Shown: positions 7,387 to 14,024 of the stretch, piece after piece
How positions within the stretch are numbered: the stretch's first letter is position 1
Layout of the letters: each line of letters begins with the position of its first letter
Assembly: GCA_012838395.1 (NCBI GenBank)
Contig: DUPI01000027.1
Location: forward strand, 1-28,962
Direction: 5' to 3'
DNA length: 28,962 nucleotides
From: Mollicutes bacterium
GTDB lineage: Bacteria > Bacillota_I > Bacilli_A > RF39 > UBA660
Notes under the pieces: model-generated
Told to the model about the DNA's origin: nothing
Seen by the model: only the letters and a program-made list of their open reading frames with translations
The model's database searches: none
Made by a program: the position numbers and the translations under genes

Positions 7387-8275
7387 GAACAGAATTTGCT
7401 GCAATTGTGCCATCAGCAACAGCTGTTGTTATTTGGTAAATTTCTTTTTTTATAACATCACCACATGCATATACTTTATCTATATTAGTACGCATGTGTT
7501 CATCAACAATAATATAATCATTATCTAATTCAATTCCAAGACTAATCAGATAATTAGTATCTGGAATATATCCAATGTTGACAAATAATCCATCAATCTC
7601 TATTAATTCTTCAACTTTTTTTATTTTAACTTTTATAGCACTCAATTTATTGTTTGTTGGAATCAACTTACTTACTGTACTGTTATATTTAATTTCAATA
7701 TTTTTTAGATGCTTCAACTTTTTTTGTGTAGTTTCCTCAGCTGTAAAATAATCTCGTCGATGAATTATTATTACCTTTTGACAAATGCTGGATAAGTAAA
7801 TGGCATCTTCGATTGCACTATTGCCACCACCTACAACGGCAACAATTTTATCCTTATAAAAAGAACCGTCACATAGTGCACAGAAGCCTACTCCTTGCCC
7901 AATCAACTGCTCTTCGTTTTCAAGACCTAATTTTCGAGGAACGCGTCCACTGGCTATAATAACAGATTTACTTTTTATTTTTTCTAAATCAGTTTGAATT
8001 ATTTTATAATCCCCTAAATCTTTTATTTCTAAAACATTTCCATATCTGTAAGTAACACCGTTTTCAATAATTTGTTTATACATGTTTTGTGATAAAATAG
8101 AACCTTCTATTGTTGGAAAACCGGGATAATTTTCAATATTAAAAATGTTATTTAACTTTCCACCAGGTGCGCTTTTTTCAATTATCGCCACATTAATATT
8201 TGCGCGTTTCAAATACATAGCTGCTGTCATTCCAGCTGCACCACTACCTATTACCACACAATCAAAAGTTAACAC
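7370..8275 (-). CDS. trxB: Thioredoxin-disulfide reductase
   Basis: An FAD- and NADPH-dependent reductase of thioredoxin. The N-terminal FAD motif reads VVIGSGAAGMTAA. The redox centre is CALC, about residues 132-135 from this start, followed by DGSFY. The NADPH motif is GGGNSAIEDA and the second FAD motif is YACGDV near the end. Length (about 301) is normal. The frame is open back to an ATG at 8296, but that has no ribosome site. GAGGAG stands 10 bases before GTG 8275 and 4 bases before TTG 8281, so I prefer a start there; it also gives the usual short lead into the FAD motif. The gene overlaps the end of lgt, so the two are translationally coupled. Confidence 0.94.
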   Translation of the reverse strand: MLTFDCVVIGSGAAGMTAAMYLKRANINVAIIEKSAPGGKLNNIFNIENYPGFPTIEGSILSQNMYKQIIENGVTYRYGNVLEIKDLGDYKIIQTDLEKIKSKSVIIASGRVPRKLGLENEEQLIGQGVGFCALCDGSFYKDKIVAVVGGGNSAIEDAIYLSSICQKVIIIHRRDYFTAEETTQKKLKHLKNIEIKYNSTVSKLIPTNNKLSAIKVKIKKVEELIEIDGLFVNIGYIPDTNYLISLGIELDNDYIIVDEHMRTNIDKVYACGDVIKKEIYQITTAVADGTIAANSVQKDIS

Positions 8276-9077
8276 GCTCAACATTCTCCTCATCATTATA
8301 TAAATTACTTAGTTTGGAACCTTTATTCTTAATAATATATAAGATAATCCCAGCAATTATCATTAATATGGAAGTAAATTGTGCGATTTTTAGATTATGA
8401 TACATCAAACTATCAGTTCTCAAGCCTTCTATAAAAAATCTTCCTATTCCATACCAAACTAGATAAAAAGCAGTTGGTTGCCCTATTTTTATATACTTGT
8501 ATCTACGAACAAACAAAATAATAATGAATCCTATTAAACACCATAGTGATTCGTAAAAAAAGGTCGGATGGTGGTAAACGCCGTTAATTTGCATCCCTTC
8601 AATTACAAAATTAGGAACAAATAAACTCTTTAAAAAGGCTAAACTTGTCGCTGAGCCATAAGCTTCTTGATTAAAAAAATTGCCCCAACGTCCTATTGAC
8701 TGCCCTATTAGTAAGCCCACCACAATTATATCCAATAACCTAAAAGTATTGATTTTATGTTTTTTGCTGTAAAAAATTATAAATAATAAGCCGGCAATAA
8801 TGGAGCCGTGGATTGCTAATCCACCTTCCCATACTTTAAAAATATTAATAACACTAGTTTTATAATAATCCAAATTAAATGACACATAATACAATCTCGC
8901 ACCAATAATCGCAAAAGGTATTAAATAAAAAAATAAATTAATCATAAAATCTTCAGTGATAGCCCATTTTTTTGCTTCGTTAATAGCTAAAGTTCCACCT
9001 ATTAACAAACCCGACAAAATCATCACTGAATACCAATAAATTTTTATACTTCCTAAATCCAAAAAAATTGCATTCAT
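8262..9077 (-). CDS. lgt: Prolipoprotein diacylglyceryl transferase
   Basis: Moves diacylglycerol from phosphatidylglycerol onto the lipobox cysteine of prolipoproteins, in the membrane. It has 271 residues with about seven hydrophobic helices. The Lgt signature GRWGNFFNQEAYG spans 129-141 with the key Arg, Asn and Glu, the HG pair is at 90-91, and GARLYYV is near 59-65. The ATG at 9077 directly abuts the TAG of yvlD, and its AGGAGG lies inside the last yvlD codons. It ends in TGA, showing that TGA is a stop here. YidC in this window has a lipobox and is a likely substrate. Confidence 0.96.
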   Translation of the reverse strand: MNAIFLDLGSIKIYWYSVMILSGLLIGGTLAINEAKKWAITEDFMINLFFYLIPFAIIGARLYYVSFNLDYYKTSVINIFKVWEGGLAIHGSIIAGLLFIIFYSKKHKINTFRLLDIIVVGLLIGQSIGRWGNFFNQEAYGSATSLAFLKSLFVPNFVIEGMQINGVYHHPTFFYESLWCLIGFIIILFVRRYKYIKIGQPTAFYLVWYGIGRFFIEGLRTDSLMYHNLKIAQFTSILMIIAGIILYIIKNKGSKLSNLYNDEENVERVNF

Positions 9078-9503
9078 CTAAGAATTCCTCCTTAATATTG
9101 GTTCAATAATTAATGCACTCATTAATAAATTCATTATTGAAATACATATAGCCACCACAAAACTCATAAGAATTCCTCCTATTTCAAAATGACTCCCCAA
9201 TATAAAATCAACTATATTTAGTATAAAAACATTTATGAAGGGGTAAAATAAACCGAGTGTCAAACCAGTGATAGGTAAAGTTAACCATACCAATATAGGT
9301 TTTATAGTTTTGTTCAATACATAAATTAAGATAGCTGATACTAATCCCCAAAAACCAAAATAACTATCATCTATATAAATTGTTTTTTTAAAAATTAATG
9401 ACACTGCAATTAATACTAATGCATAACCAAACATGTGTATTAACCAATCTATAAAACTATTTAACCTTTTAGATTGGTTTTTTATGATTACTATTTTCAT
9501 CAT
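9078..9503 (-). CDS. YvlD-like membrane protein (phage_holin_4_2 / superfamily IV)
   Basis: A 141-residue integral membrane protein with four hydrophobic segments at about 25-42, 51-66, 71-100 and 108-132. The spacing and the NKTIKPILVWLTLPITGLTLG segment match the YvlD family, which databases name after phage holins although it is chromosomal and widespread. Its function is not firmly known; YvlD in B. subtilis belongs to a cell-envelope-stress operon. AGGAG stands five bases before the ATG at 9503 (a second ATG follows at once). It is the first gene of the yvlD-lgt-trxB operon. Confidence 0.82.
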   Translation of the reverse strand: MMKIVIIKNQSKRLNSFIDWLIHMFGYALVLIAVSLIFKKTIYIDDSYFGFWGLVSAILIYVLNKTIKPILVWLTLPITGLTLGLFYPFINVFILNIVDFILGSHFEIGGILMSFVVAICISIMNLLMSALIIEPILRRNS

Positions 9504-9547
9504 CTCATCTCCTAAAAAATATTATATTATTTAATGTTGTATTTCAT

Positions 9548-9576
9548 ATTATATAATATTTCAAAAAATATTACAA
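9548..9576 (-). promoter_or_regulatory. Promoter of yvlD-lgt-trxB
   Basis: Minus-strand TTGTAA (9571-9576), 17-base spacer and TATAAT (9548-9553), about 45 bases upstream of the yvlD start. Confidence 0.65.
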
Positions 9577-9616
9577 TTATTTACACAAAAAACATTGTGT
9601 CTGAAATACGTTATTA

Positions 9617-11566
9617 TTATTTTCCTTTTAATTCGTATAATATATTTCTTAACTCCATAGCTTTTTCAAAATCTAAGTTTTTAGCTGCTTCCTTCATCTC
9701 TTCTTCGATATTCATCATTAAATTTATTTTTTCTTTCTTACTTAACTTTTTTGGTTCTACATTTTCAACTTTCTCTATATTACTTATTAAATCTCTAATT
9801 TCTTTTTTAATTGTTTTGGGTATTATATTATTCTCATCATTGTATTTTTGTTGAATAGAGCGACGACGATTTGTTTCTTTTATAGCAATTTCCATAGACT
9901 CACTAATAACATCAGCATACATTACAACTCGACCATTTTCATTTCTAGCTGCTCTACCAATTGTTTGAATTAAACTTCTATGACTACGAAGGAATCCTTG
10001 TTTATCAGCATCTAAAATAACTACCAAGCTTACTTCAGGTAGATCAAGTCCTTCTCTTAATAAATTGATTCCTACTAAAACATCATATTTTCCAATTCTT
10101 AAATCTCTAATTATTTTTAATCTTTCTAAGGTTACAACCTCACTGTGTAAATATGCCACCTTTATGTCCATCTTTTTCAAATAAGCGGTTAATTCTTCTG
10201 CCATTTTTATCGTTAATGTTGTGATTAACGTTCTTTCGTTTTTCGCAATTTGTTCATGAATATTACTTATTATATTATCAATTTGACCTTTTGTGGGTTT
10301 TACCTCAATAATAGGATCTAAAAGACCCGTCGGCCTTATTATTTGTTCCACGACCAAATTCTTACTCTTTTCTAATTCATAATTCCCAGGTGTTGCCGAA
10401 ACGTAAATAACGTTTTTTACTTTTTTTTCAAATTCTTCGAATTTTAGTGGTCGATTATCTTTAGCGCTGGGTAATCTAAAACCATATTCTACTAAGTTTG
10501 TCTTTCGAGCTTGATCACCATTATACATTCCACCAATTTGTGGAATAGTTACGTGGGACTCATCTATAACTAACAAATAATCTTCACCAAAAAAATCAAT
10601 TAAAGTAGTTGGTGTTTCACCTGCCTTTTTTAAGGCAATATGACGAGAATAGTTTTCAACACCTCGACAAAAACCAGTTTCTGCCAACATTTCCAAATCA
10701 TAATTGGTTCTTTCGGACAATCTCTGATACTCTAATAATTTACCTTGACTTTTAAATTTTTGAAGTTGTTCTTCTAATTCTTCACGGATATTATTGATTG
10801 CGATTTTTAATTTTTCTTCACTAGTAACAAAGTGACTAGCAGGAAAAATACTAATTGATTTTTTATTACTTATTATTTCACCAGTTAAAGTGTTGAATTC
10901 GTTGATTTTTTCAATTTCATCACCAAAAAAATCAATTCTTAATGCCTGACCATGTTGACTTATTGGCACAATTTCTAAAATATCTCCTCTGACTCTAAAG
11001 GATCCCCTTTTTAAATCTATATTGTTCCGTTCATATAGCATATCAATTAATTTTTCAATAATGACATCCCTATCTATTTGATCGCCAACGTTTAAAGTTA
11101 GAGTTTTGTTTTTATATTCTTCTATCTCACCTATACCGTATATGCAAGATACTGATGCTACAACAATAACATCTTTGTGGTTTAAAAGCGCTGAAGTTGC
11201 CGAATGTCTTAGTTCATCTATTTCATCATTAATTGAAGCGTCCTTTTCAATGTATGTATCTGTTTTAGCTACATAAGCCTCTGGTTGGTAATAATCGTAG
11301 TACGAAACAAAATACTCTACACGATTGTTTGGAAAAAGTTCTTTTAGTTCGCTATAAAGTTGTCCCGCTAGTGTTTTATTGTGAGCAAGAACAAGAGTTG
11401 GTTTTTGAATTTTTTCGATAACATTTGCTATTGTAAATGTTTTACCAGTACCTGTTGCACCTAATAAAACTTGATGCTTTTTATTTTCTTTTATTCCGGT
11501 TATTAATTGTTTAATTGCTTGTGGTTGATCACCTGATGGTTTGTATTTTGACTTTATTTTGAACAT
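9617..11566 (-). CDS. uvrB: Excinuclease ABC subunit B
   Basis: The damage-verifying helicase-like subunit of nucleotide excision repair. I choose the ATG at 11566, with GGAG 8 bases upstream, because it opens MFKIKSKYKPSGDQPQAI, the normal UvrB N-terminus. The frame runs 18 codons further but over the promoter. Walker A GATGTGKT lies at 36-43. The damage-probing hairpin SYYDYYQPEAY follows, then DESHVT (motif II) and the helicase motif VI region QTIGRAARN. The C-terminal coiled coil (EEEMKEAAKNLDFEKAMELR) binds UvrC. Length 649 is typical. uvrA is not next to it here. It is a single-gene unit with its own promoter, placed between noc and yvlD. Confidence 0.97.
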   Translation of the reverse strand: MFKIKSKYKPSGDQPQAIKQLITGIKENKKHQVLLGATGTGKTFTIANVIEKIQKPTLVLAHNKTLAGQLYSELKELFPNNRVEYFVSYYDYYQPEAYVAKTDTYIEKDASINDEIDELRHSATSALLNHKDVIVVASVSCIYGIGEIEEYKNKTLTLNVGDQIDRDVIIEKLIDMLYERNNIDLKRGSFRVRGDILEIVPISQHGQALRIDFFGDEIEKINEFNTLTGEIISNKKSISIFPASHFVTSEEKLKIAINNIREELEEQLQKFKSQGKLLEYQRLSERTNYDLEMLAETGFCRGVENYSRHIALKKAGETPTTLIDFFGEDYLLVIDESHVTIPQIGGMYNGDQARKTNLVEYGFRLPSAKDNRPLKFEEFEKKVKNVIYVSATPGNYELEKSKNLVVEQIIRPTGLLDPIIEVKPTKGQIDNIISNIHEQIAKNERTLITTLTIKMAEELTAYLKKMDIKVAYLHSEVVTLERLKIIRDLRIGKYDVLVGINLLREGLDLPEVSLVVILDADKQGFLRSHRSLIQTIGRAARNENGRVVMYADVISESMEIAIKETNRRRSIQQKYNDENNIIPKTIKKEIRDLISNIEKVENVEPKKLSKKEKINLMMNIEEEMKEAAKNLDFEKAMELRNILYELKGK

Positions 11567-11591
11567 TTTTTCACTCCTTCCATTCTTATTT

Positions 11592-11620
11592 ATTTTAACA
11601 CCTTTTCTAGATATTAACAA
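11592..11620 (-). promoter_or_regulatory. Promoter of uvrB
   Basis: Minus-strand TTGTTA (11615-11620), 17-base spacer and TAAAAT (11592-11597) with TG one base before it (extended -10). It is 26 bases upstream of the chosen uvrB ATG and lies inside the open N-terminal extension, supporting the shorter start. Confidence 0.65.
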
Positions 11621-11657
11621 TGATTTAAATTTATTAGTTATACTGCGGCTTTAATTA

Positions 11658-11683
11658 TAAAAAAACTGCATTACTGCAGTTTT
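11658..11683 (-). terminator. Intrinsic terminator after noc
   Basis: Minus-strand AAAACTGCA (11675-11683) pairs perfectly with TGCAGTTTT (11662-11670) around a four-base loop and runs into T residues. It starts within the noc stop codon. Confidence 0.9.
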
Positions 11684-13205
11684 ATTCATTTTTATTTATC
11701 TTAAATGTAATGTGATAACTATCTCCAAAATCTAGTTCATCTAAATCAACATAAAATCCTAAATTTTCAATTTTTTTAGAATACTCACGTATTTCATTTA
11801 GAACCTCATTAAAACTTTTGGTTGCATTTTCATTGATTTCGGTATCATTAACACCAGGAATCGTATAATCAACCTTATAATCATCATTATAAATATTTGC
11901 TGAATTAGAATCAAATATTTGATTATTTTGACTATTATCAAGATCATCAAAGTTAAAATTATAATCTGGTGCTGTAAATGTATTATTATTTAAGATTGTA
12001 GTCTCTTCTGAACTTACTTCATTATTTTCAGTTTTGGGTGTATCAAAAACATCAGTGTTATTAATTTCTGAAAAGATGGTTTCACTACTTTCTATATTAT
12101 CAATTTTATTTTCATTCGCTTCATTATTTTCAATATTATCGAAATTACTTTCAGTTGATGAAGTTAAATCAAAATTAAAATTATCAAAATAGTTATCTGG
12201 AGTTGCTTCTTGATTATCATTTTCGCTAATAAAACTAAAAAATTTTCCAGAAATAAGATTAGAATCCTCATTATCTTTTGGTTCTTCGGGTTTCTCATCG
12301 ATAAACTCTTCATCTACTTTTAATAAACTATCAAAATCTACTGGAGGCTTTTCGACGTTGATTTCTTCAGCATTTTGTTCTATTTTATCAATATCTAAAA
12401 ATCCTGGTTTAAAATCAGTTTCTTGTTCGTTGATTGAATCTAGACTTTCACTTGCTGGGTTAATTAGTTGCTCTTTTGGATCAAATTCATCAAAAATTTC
12501 TATTTCTTCAATAATAGGTGAAGATGGTATATTAAAAATTCCCTTCGGTTCTTCTTTATTCATAAAAATATCCTCTCTCAGGTTTTTTTCCGTACTCTCC
12601 TCAGTGTTTAATAATTTATCTATTTCCTTATCAGTTTTTCGAACAGTTAGTCGTTCTTTAATTATTCTATTTAACATCTCTTTTTGTTGCTCTTTTGGAT
12701 CAAGTCTCAATAAAGATCTAGCATGTCTTTCAGAAATTTGATTATTTAACAAAGCTTCTTGAACTTCCTCATCTAGATTTAATAGACGAAGTTTGTTTGA
12801 TATAGTAGATTGCGTACGATCTAATTTAGTTGCTAAAGACTCCTGATTTAAATACCCCATATCTAATATTTTTTTATATGAAATTGCTTCTTCAATTGGT
12901 GTCAAATCTTTTCTTTGTATATTTTCTATTAGAGCAACCTCAGCGCTGTCGCGGTCATTTAAATTATTAATAATAGCCGGAATAGTTTCTTTTCCTGCCA
13001 AAACACTAGCCTTATATCTTCTTTCACCTGCTATAATTTCATATTTATCTCCAATTTCCCTTACCAAAATAGGTTGAATCACACCATGCTCCTTAATTGA
13101 ACCAGCTAATTCATTAATTGCATTTTCATCAAATTTTATTCTGGGTTGAAATCTATTTGGTAAAATATCATCCAGTTTTAACTCAAGTACTTTCTTTTCT
13201 TCCAC
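11682..13205 (-). CDS. noc: Nucleoid occlusion protein Noc (ParB paralogue) with long acidic linker
   Basis: A CTP-dependent DNA clamp of the ParB family that, in Bacillus, binds NBS sites and blocks division over the nucleoid. GERRYKA lies at 60-66, ENIQRKDLTPIEEA at 94-107, and the helix-turn-helix at about 120-145. The specificity positions read Gln132, Lys138, Asn143 and Arg160 (TQSTISNKLRLL and ISERHAR): the Noc pattern Q-K-K-R with one change, unlike ParB. Residues about 205-462 form a very acidic Asn/Asp/Glu/Ser-rich low-complexity region. The last 45 residues (SFNEVLNEIREYSKKIENLG) resemble the C-terminal dimerisation domain. Length 507 compares with about 280 in Bacillus. No N-terminal amphipathic helix like that of B. 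subtilis Noc is seen. It starts at GTG 13205 after AAGGAGGT. Confidence 0.88.
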   Translation of the reverse strand: MEEKKVLELKLDDILPNRFQPRIKFDENAINELAGSIKEHGVIQPILVREIGDKYEIIAGERRYKASVLAGKETIPAIINNLNDRDSAEVALIENIQRKDLTPIEEAISYKKILDMGYLNQESLATKLDRTQSTISNKLRLLNLDEEVQEALLNNQISERHARSLLRLDPKEQQKEMLNRIIKERLTVRKTDKEIDKLLNTEESTEKNLREDIFMNKEEPKGIFNIPSSPIIEEIEIFDEFDPKEQLINPASESLDSINEQETDFKPGFLDIDKIEQNAEEINVEKPPVDFDSLLKVDEEFIDEKPEEPKDNEDSNLISGKFFSFISENDNQEATPDNYFDNFNFDLTSSTESNFDNIENNEANENKIDNIESSETIFSEINNTDVFDTPKTENNEVSSEETTILNNNTFTAPDYNFNFDDLDNSQNNQIFDSNSANIYNDDYKVDYTIPGVNDTEINENATKSFNEVLNEIREYSKKIENLGFYVDLDELDFGDSYHITFKINKNE

Positions 13206-13238
13206 AACGGTACCTCCTTTTTATTCTTTTATAGATAT

Positions 13239-13267
13239 ATAATACTATATTTTGGGAAATAAAACAA
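13239..13267 (-). promoter_or_regulatory. Promoter of noc
   Basis: Minus-strand TTGTTT (13262-13267), 17-base spacer and TATTAT (13239-13244). The spacer contains one NBS half-site (GGGAAAT on the plus strand, 13254-13260), and a large palindrome begins two bases upstream of the -35. Confidence 0.6.
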
Positions 13268-13269
13268 TG

Positions 13270-13295
13270 TTTTTTGGGAAATATTTCCCAAAAAA
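13270..13295. promoter_or_regulatory. Perfect 26-bp palindrome, everted NBS half-sites, candidate noc operator
   Basis: Arms TTTTTTGGGAAAT (13270-13282) and ATTTCCCAAAAAA (13283-13295) are perfectly complementary. The core GGGAAAT-ATTTCCC holds the two halves of the Noc-binding site in the everted order. It lies immediately upstream of the noc -35 and overlaps the T-tract of the rsmG terminator. On neither strand is the stem followed by T residues, so it is not itself a terminator. Confidence 0.6.
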
Positions 13296-13322
13296 AATAA
13301 AGTGATTTTTTTATTCACTTTA
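13290..13322 (-). terminator. Intrinsic terminator after mnmG-rsmG
   Basis: Minus-strand TAAAGTGA (13315-13322) pairs with TCACTTTA (13298-13305) around a nine-base loop, followed by an eight-T run (13290-13297). It begins in the rsmG stop codon. Confidence 0.85.
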
Positions 13323-14024
13323 TAATGGTTTTTTCTTGATTTTTTCCACTCTTCTAGGATACATTTTATCTGTTTTTTGACTTTTTCGAATTAATACTAA
13401 ACTTCTTACGCTGTTTTCGAATGGTAAATGAAATTCTTTTATCTCTATTAATTCACTTTTCAGTTTATTTAATGCGTTTTCAGATGAATTTATTTCCCGG
13501 GAAATATTTCCTTTCATGGAAATAAAATATTTGTCGATTTTTGTTATTGGGATACAATATTCCAACAAAATATTTAAGGGTGCTACTGCACGGGCAGTTA
13601 CAACATCAAATTTCTCTTTATTTTTTTGACCAAAATCTTCAATTCTACTATGAATAGCAACAACTTCTTTAAGATTTAACTTGTTTATAACTTCATTTAA
13701 AAAGTTTATTCGTTTCATTAAAGAATCTATTAAAGTAACCTTTAATTCTGGATATAAAATTTTAATTACAATGCCAGGAAATCCTGCTCCTGACCCTACA
13801 TCACATAATGTACTTTCCTGGTCTAAGTTAATTATTTTAACTATTGTAGCTGAATCGTAAAAGTGTTTTAAATACACATCCTCTTTTTGGGTAATACTAG
13901 TCAAATTTATTTTTTTATTCCACTCAATTAACAGTTTATAATATTTTTGAAATTGCTCTAATTGAGTAATTGTAAGTTCTATTCCTAATTTACTCATCTC
14001 TTTAATAAAGTTATCTTCAGTCAT
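13320..14024 (-). CDS. rsmG: 16S rRNA (guanine-527-N7)-methyltransferase
   Basis: An S-adenosylmethionine methyltransferase that modifies G527 of 16S rRNA. From the ATG at 14024 the protein has 234 residues. The SAM-binding motif DVGSGAGFPG lies at 75-84, EWNKKINLTS near 34-43, and the conserved TARAVAPL after the central strand. I prefer this ATG (AAGGTG 7 bases upstream) to the in-frame GTG at 14033, which would overlap its own ribosome site. The start overlaps the mnmG stop in the shared ATGACTGA, so translation is coupled. The coding region contains a perfect Noc-binding site at 13491-13506. Gene order mnmG-rsmG-noc is standard for Bacilli. Confidence 0.96.
   Translation of the reverse strand: MTEDNFIKEMSKLGIELTITQLEQFQKYYKLLIEWNKKINLTSITQKEDVYLKHFYDSATIVKIINLDQESTLCDVGSGAGFPGIVIKILYPELKVTLIDSLMKRINFLNEVINKLNLKEVVAIHSRIEDFGQKNKEKFDVVTARAVAPLNILLEYCIPITKIDKYFISMKGNISREINSSENALNKLKSELIEIKEFHLPFENSVRSLVLIRKSQKTDKMYPRRVEKIKKKPL
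13491..13506. promoter_or_regulatory. Noc-binding site (NBS) inside rsmG
   Basis: The 16-base palindrome TATTTCCCGGGAAATA is identical to the B. subtilis NBS core ATTTCCCGGGAAAT plus one flanking base each side. It is followed at once by ATTTCC (13506-13511) and, seven bases on, GGAAAT (13518-13523), giving four half-sites in 32 bases. It is the only such full site I see in this window. Confidence 0.8.

Noticed and set aside
8262..8264. TGA read as tryptophan (genetic code 4)
   Set aside because: TGA ends lgt and mnmG exactly where the families end, and conserved tryptophans are TGG, so the standard bacterial code applies.
9078..9503. Prophage holin gene
   Set aside because: The family name contains 'phage holin', but this is a YvlD-type chromosomal membrane protein in an operon with lgt and trxB; no other phage genes are present.
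13270..13295. The 26-bp palindrome as a transcription terminator
   Set aside because: The stem is followed by A residues, not T, on both strands. The real rsmG terminator is the neighbouring hairpin at 13298-13322.
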